63,970 nt of DNA. Source: Cryomorphaceae bacterium. Its GTDB lineage: Bacteria; Bacteroidota; Bacteroidia; Flavobacteriales_D; Crocinitomicaceae. The stretch spans positions 1-63,970 of the forward strand of contig JAJTGF010000002.1 in the NCBI GenBank assembly GCA_021299335.1, given 5' to 3'. Position 1 is the first letter of the stretch. Each line of letters begins with the position of its first letter. Positions 51,270 through 61,181 of this stretch are shown here, piece by piece. Under the pieces are notes generated by a model that was not told the DNA's origin, made no database searches, and worked only from the letters and a program-made list of their open reading frames with translations. Position numbers and translations under genes: made by a program.

Positions 51270-52248
51270 GTGAAATTTTTTCTTTCTCTTTGAAACGATA
51301 ACCTGCCACAAACTTCAGGGCAAAATAAATTTGACGGTAGCGGAAATCATCAAAACGCATGCTTTTGTTGTCAAAATCACTCACCAAAAAGAAGAATTTT
51401 TCATCGGAAGAATACCCACCCATTAGTCTTATATCGTAACGTGGTGCGAGTCCTATGCTGATTTTTGAAAAACCTGCCGTTTCATATTCTTTGAATTGAA
51501 CCACAGGGCCCACCCCCGCCCAACCGCCAATTTGCCAATTCTTTTGACGCTTGACATAAGCAAGACCTGGTGCTGCGCCTAAATCAAGTGCTTTGAGCTT
51601 GGTAATTGTTGTCAACGGATCGTTGGGGTTTTGAAAAGCCATTGGAATCAAGCTACCCGATGGATTACCCGATCCAAAATAATTGAGAGTTCCTTTTAAA
51701 TACCATGTCAGAATTTGCGCATTGTAATGGGCACGCTTACCAAGAAGACCGTTCATCTGAAAATCTGGATTCCCAAAATACCACCCATTAGCCATGACAT
51801 TGATCGAATAGGCATCTGGTAAAATCACTTTGGGTTGGTTGAGGGCATAACCAAATGTCGATTTGAATTCGAAATCATACCACACGCGCTTGTAGGTCAG
51901 GTCATAAGCAAAATTATACTGAGTGGTTTTGCCGTATTTTGAGGGCGATCTTAAATTGCCAATTACAGGAAAGCCCAAGCGCAAATGAAACCATTTGTAG
52001 GCAAAACCCAATCCTAAAAACGGACTGTAATTGTTCTTGTAAGCAAGTGAGTTGGTTTGAGCATCAAAAGCGTAGCTCAAGCGAAACGGATTGACGTTGT
52101 AGCCTAAATCTGCATACATCACAGGCCTGTCACGGAAACTCTCCAGAGCCGGCTGTTGGGCAAAGGAAAACGTACTCCATAAAAAGAGAAAGCAACTAAT
52201 GTGTAATACCCTGCTCAAGACCGATGATAAATGCCAATACTTTTGCAC
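51262..52248 (-). CDS. outer-membrane-like hypothetical protein
   Basis: Signal-peptide-like N-terminus, alternating beta-strand-rich sequence; exact start uncertain as it overlaps the upstream gene. Confidence 0.65.
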   Translation of the reverse strand: MQKYWHLSSVLSRVLHISCFLFLWSTFSFAQQPALESFRDRPVMYADLGYNVNPFRLSYAFDAQTNSLAYKNNYSPFLGLGFAYKWFHLRLGFPVIGNLRSPSKYGKTTQYNFAYDLTYKRVWYDFEFKSTFGYALNQPKVILPDAYSINVMANGWYFGNPDFQMNGLLGKRAHYNAQILTWYLKGTLNYFGSGNPSGSLIPMAFQNPNDPLTTITKLKALDLGAAPGLAYVKRQKNWQIGGWAGVGPVVQFKEYETAGFSKISIGLAPRYDIRLMGGYSSDEKFFFLVSDFDNKSMRFDDFRYRQIYFALKFVAGYRFKEKEKISPN

Positions 52249-54286
52249 GCTCTAAACGCTCCACACTGCGGCCAGAACCGCCACCGTGTCCGGCGTCCAT
52301 GTTGCACTCAAAAATCAGTGCTTCTTTGTTGGTGCGCAAGGTTCTCAGTTTAGCGACATATTTGGCAGGTTCCCAATACTGAACTTGAGAATCGTGATAA
52401 CCCGACGTCACGTACATAGCTGGGTAATCCATTGCATGCAAGTTATCATAAGGTGAGTACTTGAGTAAGTAATAGTAGTAATGCGGGTCAGTCGGATTGC
52501 CCCATTCTTCGTATTCGCCAGTAGTGAGCGGAATACTCTCGTCAAGCATGGTGGTCACGACGTCTACGAACGGCACTTCTGATACAATTCCTTTGAAAAG
52601 ATAGGGGGCCATGTTGGAAATAGCACCCATTAATAAACCTCCTGCACTACCACCGTTGGCGTAAATGTGAGCGGGGTCACAGTAGCCCATGTGGCCTAAA
52701 AATTCGGCAGCATTGATAAAATCGGTAAACGTATTGATCTTTTTGTCAAATTTTCCGTCTTGATACCATGCTTCACCGAGATACTTACAGCCGCGAATGT
52801 GCGCCGTGGCAAAAACAAATCCGCGATCGAGTAATGAAATTCTCGTTGGACTGAAGATATCGGGAATGGTGTAGCCATAGGATCCATAACCATAAAGCAA
52901 CAATGGAGCTTTGGCTAATACCGTTCCTTTTTTGTAAACAATACTCACGGGAATCTTTGTGCCGTCATTGGCAGTGGCCCAAACCCTTTCTGAAACATAA
53001 TGATCAGGCGTGAAAGTTGGATCTTTTAATTTTTTCTCAAAGAAAATATCGCGCTTGTTCGTCTGCAAGTCGTAAGAATAAACCCTTGAAGGCGTGGTCA
53101 TAGAATTGAAAACATAATAAATTTTAGACGCGGCATAATTGTCATTGACCGCAAGTCCTAAATAATAAGTTTCGCCATCGACCTCTATATACTTTTCTTG
53201 ACCATCGGTGACATTTTTTAATTTCAATTTCAAGAGCCCGTTGTCTCTTTCTTCAATGAGTAAATGCCCCTTGAAAACGCTCAATCCTTCAATTAATACT
53301 TTCGGATTGTGTTCGACGACCTCTTGGCACGCAGCAATATCTTTTGGAATTCCTTTTGAAAACAAAATGCGGTTGTTGATGGCGTTGTCATTACTTAAAA
53401 TGTAAAAACCATTATCGTGGTGCTCCACTTCATAAATATGTCCAGCTTTTCTGGGAAGAAAAACCTGCAGCGTTGCCTTGGCGAGATGGGCATCTAGTAA
53501 AGACACCTCTGAGGTAGTGGAACTGTAACTGTAAATCTGGATGTACTTTCCAGTCAGTGTTTTACCAATCCCTACGCTAAATTTATCGTCTTTTTCTTCG
53601 AAGATGAGTTCATCAGCGGTTTGTGCAGTGCCAATCGTATGGCGGTAAACCAAGTATTCGCGAAGTGTTTCTGGATCCTTTTTAGTGTAATACACCGTTT
53701 TGTTGTCGTTTGCCCACACCAAGCCACCACTCGTTTCGGTGAGCACATCTTTGAGGTATTTACCATTTTGTCGAAAGCGAATTTCGTATTTTCTGCGGCC
53801 CTTGAAATCCTCACAAACTGCTAAAATCTGGTTGTCAGGAGAAGGCACCCAACTGGCCAATTCATAAAAAGATTTGCCTTTGGCGCGTTCGTTTTCGTCG
53901 AAAAACAAGACGGCTTTACCGTCGAGTTCGTAGCGGAAGATTTGCTGGTAGTCTAGGCCTTCCACATTGCGCGTCTGATACTGATAACCGTTTAAAACGA
54001 AAGGTGCACTTGTTTCATTGGGGTCAATGCGCTGTTCAAATTCTTGGAGTAGGGTATTGACAAGCGGATCCAAAGCCTTAAAATAGGCCGCTGCATAAGC
54101 GTTTTCTGCTTGTAAGTAATCGAGAACGGGTTGTGTGTCGCGTTCGCGCAGCCAGTAGTACGGATCATTCCTTTGGTGCCCGTGTTGCTCAAGGTTGTGG
54201 TCAATTTGAGGAGCAACAGGTTCTTGAGCAAAGAAATCTAAATTCATAAGGATGCAGAAAAAGAGGAATAAAGGCTTGATTTTCAT
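52196..54286 (-). CDS. S9 family prolyl oligopeptidase (oligopeptidase B-like)
   Basis: YANGGSAGGLLMGAISNMAP; HDSQVQYWEPAKYVAKLR; AGHGGGSGR. Confidence 0.94.
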   Translation of the reverse strand: MKIKPLFLFFCILMNLDFFAQEPVAPQIDHNLEQHGHQRNDPYYWLRERDTQPVLDYLQAENAYAAAYFKALDPLVNTLLQEFEQRIDPNETSAPFVLNGYQYQTRNVEGLDYQQIFRYELDGKAVLFFDENERAKGKSFYELASWVPSPDNQILAVCEDFKGRRKYEIRFRQNGKYLKDVLTETSGGLVWANDNKTVYYTKKDPETLREYLVYRHTIGTAQTADELIFEEKDDKFSVGIGKTLTGKYIQIYSYSSTTSEVSLLDAHLAKATLQVFLPRKAGHIYEVEHHDNGFYILSNDNAINNRILFSKGIPKDIAACQEVVEHNPKVLIEGLSVFKGHLLIEERDNGLLKLKLKNVTDGQEKYIEVDGETYYLGLAVNDNYAASKIYYVFNSMTTPSRVYSYDLQTNKRDIFFEKKLKDPTFTPDHYVSERVWATANDGTKIPVSIVYKKGTVLAKAPLLLYGYGSYGYTIPDIFSPTRISLLDRGFVFATAHIRGCKYLGEAWYQDGKFDKKINTFTDFINAAEFLGHMGYCDPAHIYANGGSAGGLLMGAISNMAPYLFKGIVSEVPFVDVVTTMLDESIPLTTGEYEEWGNPTDPHYYYYLLKYSPYDNLHAMDYPAMYVTSGYHDSQVQYWEPAKYVAKLRTLRTNKEALIFECNMDAGHGGGSGRSVERLERAKVLAFIIGLEQGITH

Positions 54287-54300
54287 AGCGTGATTTGCTA

Positions 54301-54308
54301 CAAAAGTA
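54301..54308 (-). promoter_or_regulatory. putative -7 box (TACTTTTG) for the S9 peptidase
   Basis: Exact TAnnTTTG match 14 nt before ATG. Confidence 0.5.
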
Positions 54309-54331
54309 GCGATATTCTCTTTTGAAAAGGT

Positions 54332-54339
54332 TAACTTTG
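54332..54339 (+). promoter_or_regulatory. putative -7 box (TAACTTTG) 4 nt upstream of GTG 54344
   Basis: Exact TAnnTTTG match. Confidence 0.6.
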
Positions 54340-54343
54340 GTAC

Positions 54344-55123
54344 GTGAAGAAACTCTACAAATACCTCCTTAATAAGCTCCCTCGGCCTTTACTTATTCGG
54401 CTGAGCTATCTTTTTCGTTTAGTTGCTCCGGTTTTGTACAAAGGAGAGGCCGTAAGTTGCCCCGTTTGTGAAAAATCTTTCTCTAAGTTTTTGTCGTATG
54501 GTTCGGAAGTGGCTCACCGCGAAAACGTACTTTGCCCCTATGACCTCACCCTAGAGCGCCACCGCCTCATGTGGCTCTACCTCAAAAACCACAGTAACTT
54601 TTTTACCCAAGAAAACCTGTCGGTGCTACATATGGCCCCTGAGCAGTGCTTCATAGATCGCTTCAAAGCACAAAAAAACCTCAACTACCTCACCGCAGAT
54701 CTCGTTTCACCTATCGCCGATCTCCATTTTGATTTACATCAAATTCCACTCGAAGACCAGCGTTTCGATGTCGTTTTTTGCAACCACGTCATGGAACATG
54801 TCCAAGACCCCATTCAGTGCATGTCAGAACTTTTCCGAGTGATGAAACCTGGCGGTTGGGCCATCATGCAAGTACCTCAAGATTTCTCGAGAGAGACTAC
54901 CTATGAAGACCCTACTATCATCACCGAAGCAGACCGCGAAAAGCATTACTGGCAAAAAGACCACGTGCGCTTATTCGGAAAAGATTACCCAACTTACCTT
55001 GAAAAAGTAGGTTTTGAAACGCAGGTTTTTGACTTTCATGCCCATTACTCACTAGAAGAAATCGAGCGCTTTCGACTCATGAAAAATGAAGTCTTGTATA
55101 TATTTAAAAAGCCCCTCCAATGA
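54344..55123 (+). CDS. class I SAM-dependent methyltransferase with Cys-rich N-terminal segment
   Basis: CPVCEKSF...CPYD; FDVVFCNHVMEHVQDPIQCMSELFRVMKPGGWAIMQVP. Confidence 0.88.
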   Translation: MKKLYKYLLNKLPRPLLIRLSYLFRLVAPVLYKGEAVSCPVCEKSFSKFLSYGSEVAHRENVLCPYDLTLERHRLMWLYLKNHSNFFTQENLSVLHMAPEQCFIDRFKAQKNLNYLTADLVSPIADLHFDLHQIPLEDQRFDVVFCNHVMEHVQDPIQCMSELFRVMKPGGWAIMQVPQDFSRETTYEDPTIITEADREKHYWQKDHVRLFGKDYPTYLEKVGFETQVFDFHAHYSLEEIERFRLMKNEVLYIFKKPLQ

Positions 55124-56091
55124 GAATTTTACTTTTTACGCTGTTGTTTAGTTCCAGCCTAACCTGGGGTCAAAAAAATATTTTCCTACATATTGATCCG
55201 CTTTTTGGAAGTCAACCTTTTGCACTGAACCAAACCTTTACAGGCAATGACGGCGTAGCCGTCAGCATAGAACATTTCAATTATTATTTGTCCGATGTCA
55301 AAATTTTTCACGACAACGGACAGCAAACCAACCTGCTCACCGACATCTGGTTAATCACTCCAACACAACACACCCTTTATTTGGGCTACTTCGCGATCCA
55401 ACAAATCGACTCCATTAATTTTACAATTGGTGTTCCAAAACGCTACAATACGCAAACGGGTGCGCTTGCTCAAGATATTTCTACATATCCAGAGATTCAT
55501 CCTCTGAGCTTTCAGAGTCCTTCCATGTATTGGGGTTGGTCTTTTGGCTACATGCACATGATTGCCGGTGGAAAGGCGGATAGCAACAATGATGGCGTTC
55601 CTAACGCCTACTTTGAACTGCACAACCTCGGCAATAACAACCAACAAAGCGTTACACTCCCTGCAATCCAGACAACAAGTGGCAATCAAATTGACTTACA
55701 TTACAACTGTCATGTTGACCGTTGGTTCAATCAAATGCCACTCTCAAGTGTGGGCGTTCTCCACGGAGAAACCGGGCTCAACCTAAGTGTCATGCAAAAT
55801 GTAAATACGCAAGATGTGTTTGCACTCAACCCAGCTGCAACGATCCAAGAAAATCACAATCTATTTGTTTCTTGGAAACAAACCCCTACTGAAATTACCA
55901 TTCATGGCATTCAAAATCAGGGTATTGAAAATTTTCAAGTCTTTTCCAATACGGGTCAAAAATTACTAGACGTGGACGTTCAAAATGCGGTGGCAAGCTT
56001 TCCACTCGATCGTTTGAGTAGTGGTTTTTACCTTGTGGGCGTTCAAGGCTCACATGGACAATTCCAATCTTTTAGAATCGTTAAACCATAA
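55120..56091 (+). CDS. MbnP-family protein with T9SS type A sorting domain
   Basis: IFLHIDPLFGSQPFALNQTFTGNDGVAVSIEHFNYYLSDVKIF; SPSMYWGWSFGYMHMIAGGKADSNNDG; C-term FQVFSNTGQKLLDV...LSSGFYLVGVQGSHGQFQSFRIVKP. Confidence 0.82.
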   Translation: MRILLFTLLFSSSLTWGQKNIFLHIDPLFGSQPFALNQTFTGNDGVAVSIEHFNYYLSDVKIFHDNGQQTNLLTDIWLITPTQHTLYLGYFAIQQIDSINFTIGVPKRYNTQTGALAQDISTYPEIHPLSFQSPSMYWGWSFGYMHMIAGGKADSNNDGVPNAYFELHNLGNNNQQSVTLPAIQTTSGNQIDLHYNCHVDRWFNQMPLSSVGVLHGETGLNLSVMQNVNTQDVFALNPAATIQENHNLFVSWKQTPTEITIHGIQNQGIENFQVFSNTGQKLLDVDVQNAVASFPLDRLSSGFYLVGVQGSHGQFQSFRIVKP

Positions 56092-57081
56092 ATGACGCTG
56101 CGCTTTTTATCCATAGCGCTTCTTTTGCTCGGCGGTTTTTTAACCCTCCGTTGCGGCCAAACCCAAGACCTCAATGCAAGTGTTTTGGTGCCAGCTCCTT
56201 CAGACAACCCTCAAAATACCGAGAAAATTGCTCTCGGCCGCAAGCTCTTTTTTGACACTCGACTTTCCTTAGATGGAACCGTTTCTTGTGCCACTTGCCA
56301 CGATCCAAAAAAAGCCTTCTGCGACCAAAGAAGCAAAAGTGTTGGCATTAAAGGGCAGCTCAGCGAACGCAATGCGCCTAGCATTCTCAATGCCGCTTTC
56401 TTGAAAACCGCCATGTTCGATGCGCATTTGGCTACACTTGAGTTACAAGCTATTGTACCCATTCAAGAGCCTGTAGAAATGGGGCACAACATGAAAAACC
56501 TGATCAAGCAATTGCGCCAAATTCCCGAATACCAAGCGGCGGCTCAGGCTATTTTTGGGCGAGACTTCGACGCTTGGGTGCTGACGCGCAGCCTTGGCGC
56601 TTTTGAACGCAGCCTACTTTCTTTGAACGCGCCATTTGATCAATACATGGCCGGCAATAAAAAGGCGATGAGTAAAGACCAACTTGCTGGGTGGCGCATT
56701 TTTTCTGACAAACTCTACTGCACCCAGTGTCATCCGGCACCTTATTTCACAACCTATGAAGCGGCCAACAATGGCTTATATGCGAGCTATGAAGGCCAAA
56801 CCGACCAGGGGCGTTTTCGGATACACCACGATTCATCGGACATTGGCAAATTTAAAATTCCATCGTTAAGAAACCTGCCACTCACCTATCCCTACATGCA
56901 CGACGGTAGTAAAAAATCTTTGGCGGAAGTTCTTGCACACTACCAACAAGGTGGAGCCAAACATCCACTGCAAGACCCACGGATTGTCGCATTTGAACTT
57001 TCGGAAAAAGAAAAAGCCCAGCTCCTCGATTTTTTTAGCGCTCTAGTCGATACTTCTTACTTGCGCAGAAACGGCTTTTAA
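56092..57081 (+). CDS. di-haem cytochrome c peroxidase / MauG-MbnH family lipoprotein
   Basis: Two haem motifs CATCH and CTQCH; lipobox-like TLRCG; KIALGRKLFFDTRLS. Confidence 0.93.
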   Translation: MTLRFLSIALLLLGGFLTLRCGQTQDLNASVLVPAPSDNPQNTEKIALGRKLFFDTRLSLDGTVSCATCHDPKKAFCDQRSKSVGIKGQLSERNAPSILNAAFLKTAMFDAHLATLELQAIVPIQEPVEMGHNMKNLIKQLRQIPEYQAAAQAIFGRDFDAWVLTRSLGAFERSLLSLNAPFDQYMAGNKKAMSKDQLAGWRIFSDKLYCTQCHPAPYFTTYEAANNGLYASYEGQTDQGRFRIHHDSSDIGKFKIPSLRNLPLTYPYMHDGSKKSLAEVLAHYQQGGAKHPLQDPRIVAFELSEKEKAQLLDFFSALVDTSYLRRNGF

Positions 57082-57092
57082 GCGAGATTGCT

Positions 57093-57100
57093 TACCTTTG
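57093..57100 (+). promoter_or_regulatory. putative -7 box (TACCTTTG) for aspS
   Basis: Exact TAnnTTTG match 20 nt before ATG 57121. Confidence 0.5.
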
Positions 57101-57120
57101 TTGCTTCAAAATCAAAGGCT

Positions 57121-58866
57121 ATGTATCGCTCACACACTTGCGGAGAATTAAGAATTGAACACATCGGAACAAAAGTCACACTCGCTGGCTGGATGCAACG
57201 CTCCCGAGACCTCGGCGGCATGACCTTCATTGATCTCCGCGACCGCTACGGTCTCACCCAATTGGCTTTCAATATGGAGGTCAATGCCGAACTATGCGAG
57301 CAAGCCCGTAAGCTCGGACGCGAATTCGTGATCCAAGTAGAAGGCGAGGTCATTGAACGCAGTAGCAAAAACAAAAATATCCCTACTGGTGAAATCGAAA
57401 TCAACGTCACCAATTTAGTCGTGCTAAACGCCGCCAAGTTACCACCATTTACCATCGAAGACGACACCGACGGTGGCGACGAACTACGCATGCAATACCG
57501 CTACCTAGATTTGCGTCGCAACCCTGTTTTGGAAAAACTACGCCTGCGCAACCGCGTGGCCTTAGAAACGCGTAAATACTTAGACTCCAAAGAATTTTTA
57601 GACGTCGAAACGCCTGTCCTGATCAAGTCTACGCCAGAGGGCGCACGCGATTTTGTAGTGCCTAGTCGCATGAACGAAGGTCAATTTTATGCGCTTCCGC
57701 AGTCACCACAAACCTTCAAGCAATTGCTCATGGTGAGTGGTTTTGACCGCTACTACCAAATTGTCAAGTGTTTCCGCGACGAAGACCTCCGTGCAGACCG
57801 CCAACCCGAGTTCACCCAAATCGACTGCGAAATGGCGTTTGTAGAGCAAAACGACATCTTGGAAATGTTCGAAGGCCTCATCAAGCACCTTTTTGAAACC
57901 GTTCGCGGTGTCAAATTCGAAGGCGCTTTTCCGCGCATGACCTACGCTGAAGCCATGGAGCGCTATGGCTCAGATAAACCCGATATCCGCTTCGGTATGG
58001 AGTTCGTAGACCTCACCGCTCTGGCTCAACAAAACGATTTCGTTGTTTTCAATAGCGCAGAAGCTGTATTGGCCATCAATGCCGAAGGCTGCAGCGAATA
58101 CACGCGCAAACAACTCGACGAACTCACCGAATGGGTCAAGCGCCCACAAATTGGCGCTAAGGGCTTGGTATATATCAAATGCAACACCGACGGTACTTTC
58201 AAGTCGAGCGTAGATAAATTCTACAGTGAAGCAGATCTTAAAGCCATGGCCGAGCGCGCCAATGCCAAGCCAGGCGATTTACTCTTACTCCTTTCCGGAG
58301 ATCTTGCCAAAACACGCAAGCAACTGAACGAATTGCGTTTGCACCTCGCTAGCCAACTTGGCCTGCGCGACCCTAATGTATTCAAACCACTTTGGGTCTT
58401 GGATTTTCCGTTACTTGAATGGGACGAAGAAAGCGGTCGTTACCACGCCATGCACCACCCCTTTACCTCGCCTAAACCCGAAGACATGCACCTCATCGAT
58501 ACAGACCCAGGTAAGGTACGTGCCAATGCCTATGACCTCGCCATGAACGGCGTAGAACTCGGGGGCGGCTCTATCCGTATCCACGACCGTGCTCTCCAAT
58601 CCAGAATGTTTGACCTGCTCGGTTTCAGCAAAGAAGAAGCACAAGCGCAATTCGGTTTCTTGATGTCTGCATTTGAATACGGCGCACCGCCACACGGTGG
58701 TTTGGCCTTTGGTCTAGACCGTTTGGTGGCTACCATGGGCGGATCAGAATCTATCCGCGACTACATCGCCTTCCCGAAAAATAACTCGGGACGCGACACC
58801 ATGATCGACGCGCCTTCACCACTAAACGAAGCCCAACTCAAAGAATTAGGTCTCAAGCTCAACTAA
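57121..58866 (+). CDS. aspS: aspartyl-tRNA synthetase
   Basis: [51 protein letters not shown]; start at 57121. Confidence 0.98.
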   Translation: MYRSHTCGELRIEHIGTKVTLAGWMQRSRDLGGMTFIDLRDRYGLTQLAFNMEVNAELCEQARKLGREFVIQVEGEVIERSSKNKNIPTGEIEINVTNLVVLNAAKLPPFTIEDDTDGGDELRMQYRYLDLRRNPVLEKLRLRNRVALETRKYLDSKEFLDVETPVLIKSTPEGARDFVVPSRMNEGQFYALPQSPQTFKQLLMVSGFDRYYQIVKCFRDEDLRADRQPEFTQIDCEMAFVEQNDILEMFEGLIKHLFETVRGVKFEGAFPRMTYAEAMERYGSDKPDIRFGMEFVDLTALAQQNDFVVFNSAEAVLAINAEGCSEYTRKQLDELTEWVKRPQIGAKGLVYIKCNTDGTFKSSVDKFYSEADLKAMAERANAKPGDLLLLLSGDLAKTRKQLNELRLHLASQLGLRDPNVFKPLWVLDFPLLEWDEESGRYHAMHHPFTSPKPEDMHLIDTDPGKVRANAYDLAMNGVELGGGSIRIHDRALQSRMFDLLGFSKEEAQAQFGFLMSAFEYGAPPHGGLAFGLDRLVATMGGSESIRDYIAFPKNNSGRDTMIDAPSPLNEAQLKELGLKLN

Positions 58867-58891
58867 GCTGCTTGTAAATTGTTGTAAAGAT

Positions 58892-59665
58892 ATGAACCCA
58901 CAAATCGATCAACTTCAAGCTGCGCTCAGCGCACAACGCACCAAACTATTGGCGCACCCGATGTATGCTCAAATCCATAGCAGCACCGATTTTCAGGTGT
59001 TCATGGAGCAGCACATCTTTGCCGTTTGGGATTTCATGAGCCTGCTCAAAGCCCTGCAGCGCAACCTCACTTGCGTAGAAGTTCCGTGGGCACCAAAAGG
59101 ATCTCCAGTTACCCGCCGCTTCATCAATGAAATTGTATTAGGCGAAGAGTCTGACCTCGACAAAGACGGCAAAGTGCTCAGTCATTTTGAAATGTACTTG
59201 GAAGCCATGCAGCAAATTGGCGCCAACACGCTGCCCATTCACCAACTCACCGAGTGGCTTTCCTATGGCAAAACACTAGATGAAGCCCTCTACCAACTAG
59301 AAATCCGAGAAGAAACAAGAGCGTTTGTTCGCTTCACTTTTGAAATCATCAACAGCGGGCAACTCCACAAAATTGCAGCGTTGTTTACCTTTGGCAGAGA
59401 AGACCTCATCCCCGATATGTTCATTGAAATCTTGCGCGAAATGCAAAGCCAAGGACAAACCAATATCGACAAACTACTCTATTACCTCGAAAGACATATC
59501 GAAATAGACGGCGGTGATCACGGTCCTATATCACTTCAAATGATGCAAGAAATTTGTGGTTCGGATGCCATCAAGTGGCAAGAAGCAACAGAGGTTTCTA
59601 TTCAAGCACTCGAAAAACGCTACGCGTTGTGGGATGGCGTTCAAGCCAAACTCAACTCCAAGTAG
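58892..59665 (+). CDS. DUF3050 domain-containing protein
   Basis: IFAVWDFMSLLKALQRNLTCVEVPW; RFTFEIINSGQLHKIAALFTFGREDLIPDMF; RHIEIDGGDHGPIS. Confidence 0.85.
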   Translation: MNPQIDQLQAALSAQRTKLLAHPMYAQIHSSTDFQVFMEQHIFAVWDFMSLLKALQRNLTCVEVPWAPKGSPVTRRFINEIVLGEESDLDKDGKVLSHFEMYLEAMQQIGANTLPIHQLTEWLSYGKTLDEALYQLEIREETRAFVRFTFEIINSGQLHKIAALFTFGREDLIPDMFIEILREMQSQGQTNIDKLLYYLERHIEIDGGDHGPISLQMMQEICGSDAIKWQEATEVSIQALEKRYALWDGVQAKLNSK

Positions 59666-61118
59666 TTCCGTCTTTACCGTCTTTGACTACAATTCCGGCT
59701 TTGGCCAAACCATCTCGAATTTGATCTGAGGTTGTCCAGTCTTTGTTGGTTCGGGCTTGGCCACGCAAATCTAGAACGAGCTCCATGACAGGCGCTAAAC
59801 GACTTTCTGAGCCAGCAGCTTCTTTTTGCAAGCCCAACACATCATAAGCAAATACCGTTATTTTCTCTTTTAAAAGAGCGAGGTCTGGTGAAGAAATATG
59901 TTCTTTGCCATCGTTGACTAAGTTGATCAGGCGTGTGGCTTCAAATAAATTGGCCACAAGAATTGGCGCATTGAAGTCGTCGTTCATGGCTTTATAGAAC
60001 GACTGAACCAACATGTTGACATCAAAAGATGATTGCGCTGCGGGTTGGATGCGCTCGAGTGTAGCAATGGCGTCTGTGAGTTTAGACAAGCCCTTTTCTG
60101 CCGCATTGAGTGCGTCTTGGGTAAAGTCTAGGTTGCTGCGATAATGGGCCTGCATCATGAAAAAACGCACTACATTGGCAGAATAAGATTTATCAAATAA
60201 GCCCGTACTACCATCTAAGATTTGCTTTGGCAAAAAATAATTCCCAAAAGACTTCGACATCTTTTGGCCATTGACATTGAGCATATTGGCATGCATCCAG
60301 TAGCGGGCAGGGTTGCAACCAAAAGAGCCGCAACTTTGCGCAATTTCATCTTCGTGGTGCGGAAATTTGAGGTCCATGCCGCCACCGTGAATATCGAATT
60401 GCTTGCCGAGGTATTTGGTACTCATGGCTGTGCACTCGATATGCCAACCAGGATTGCCGTTGCCCCAAGGCGAGCGCCAAATTTGCATGTCGTCGGGGTT
60501 GGCTTTTTTCCAGAGAGCAAAATCGGCAAAGAAACGCTTTTCGTCTTGGGCGTTGAGCGTTCTGGTTTCGTTTTCGAGCTCGTCTACTTTTCGCCCACTC
60601 AAAATTCCATAATTGAAATCTTGCATGTACCGACGCGTATCAAAATAAACAGAGCCGTTCACTTCATAAGCATAACCATTGGCTAAAATTTGCTCAATGA
60701 TTTCGATTTGCTCTTGAATGTGCTGCGTGGCGGTTGGCTCAATAGAAGGCGGTAAGAGATTGTAAATGCGCTGTAATTCTTGAAACTTGACCGCATATTT
60801 ATAGACAATTTCTAAAGACTGTAGCTGCTCGGCTTTGGCCGCCGCACCGATGCTGTCTACCTCTTGGCCAGCTGAATTCGTGATATGGCCCGCATCGGTG
60901 ATGTTGCGGACATACTTGACACTGAAACCTAAATGCAGGAGATAGCGGTAAATGAGGTCAAAATTGATGAAAGTGCGCATGTTACCCATATGCGGCTCGC
61001 TGTAAAGTGTTGGCCCACAGACGTACATTCCAACACGCCCAGCTACGATCGGGACAAAAGGTTCTTTTTCTCCTTTGAGTGTATTGTAAATGACGAGTTG
61101 ATCTTGCTGCGCTTTCAT
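59652..61118 (-). CDS. cysS: cysteinyl-tRNA synthetase
   Basis: MYVCGPTLYSEPHMGNMRTFINFDLIYRYL; GWHIECTAMS; KMSKSFGNYF. Confidence 0.98.
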   Translation of the reverse strand: MKAQQDQLVIYNTLKGEKEPFVPIVAGRVGMYVCGPTLYSEPHMGNMRTFINFDLIYRYLLHLGFSVKYVRNITDAGHITNSAGQEVDSIGAAAKAEQLQSLEIVYKYAVKFQELQRIYNLLPPSIEPTATQHIQEQIEIIEQILANGYAYEVNGSVYFDTRRYMQDFNYGILSGRKVDELENETRTLNAQDEKRFFADFALWKKANPDDMQIWRSPWGNGNPGWHIECTAMSTKYLGKQFDIHGGGMDLKFPHHEDEIAQSCGSFGCNPARYWMHANMLNVNGQKMSKSFGNYFLPKQILDGSTGLFDKSYSANVVRFFMMQAHYRSNLDFTQDALNAAEKGLSKLTDAIATLERIQPAAQSSFDVNMLVQSFYKAMNDDFNAPILVANLFEATRLINLVNDGKEHISSPDLALLKEKITVFAYDVLGLQKEAAGSESRLAPVMELVLDLRGQARTNKDWTTSDQIRDGLAKAGIVVKDGKDGTTWS

Positions 61119-61136
61119 TTGTTGTGATTATTCTTA

Positions 61137-61144
61137 CAAATTTA
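61137..61144 (-). promoter_or_regulatory. putative -7 box (TAAATTTG) for cysS
   Basis: Exact TAnnTTTG match 18 nt before ATG. Confidence 0.5.
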
Positions 61145-61169
61145 GCCAATTTTACGGCATCATTTTTGT

Positions 61170-61177
61170 TAAGTTTG
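61170..61177 (+). promoter_or_regulatory. putative -7 box (TAAGTTTG) 4 nt upstream of ATG 61182
   Basis: Exact TAnnTTTG match. Confidence 0.6.
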
Positions 61178-61181
61178 CGGC

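Noticed and set aside
51262-52248. 53-bp overlap of the outer-membrane-like gene with the S9 peptidase gene as a possible dual-coding region
   Set aside because: Signal peptide region begins further in; a downstream alternative start is more economical than true dual coding.
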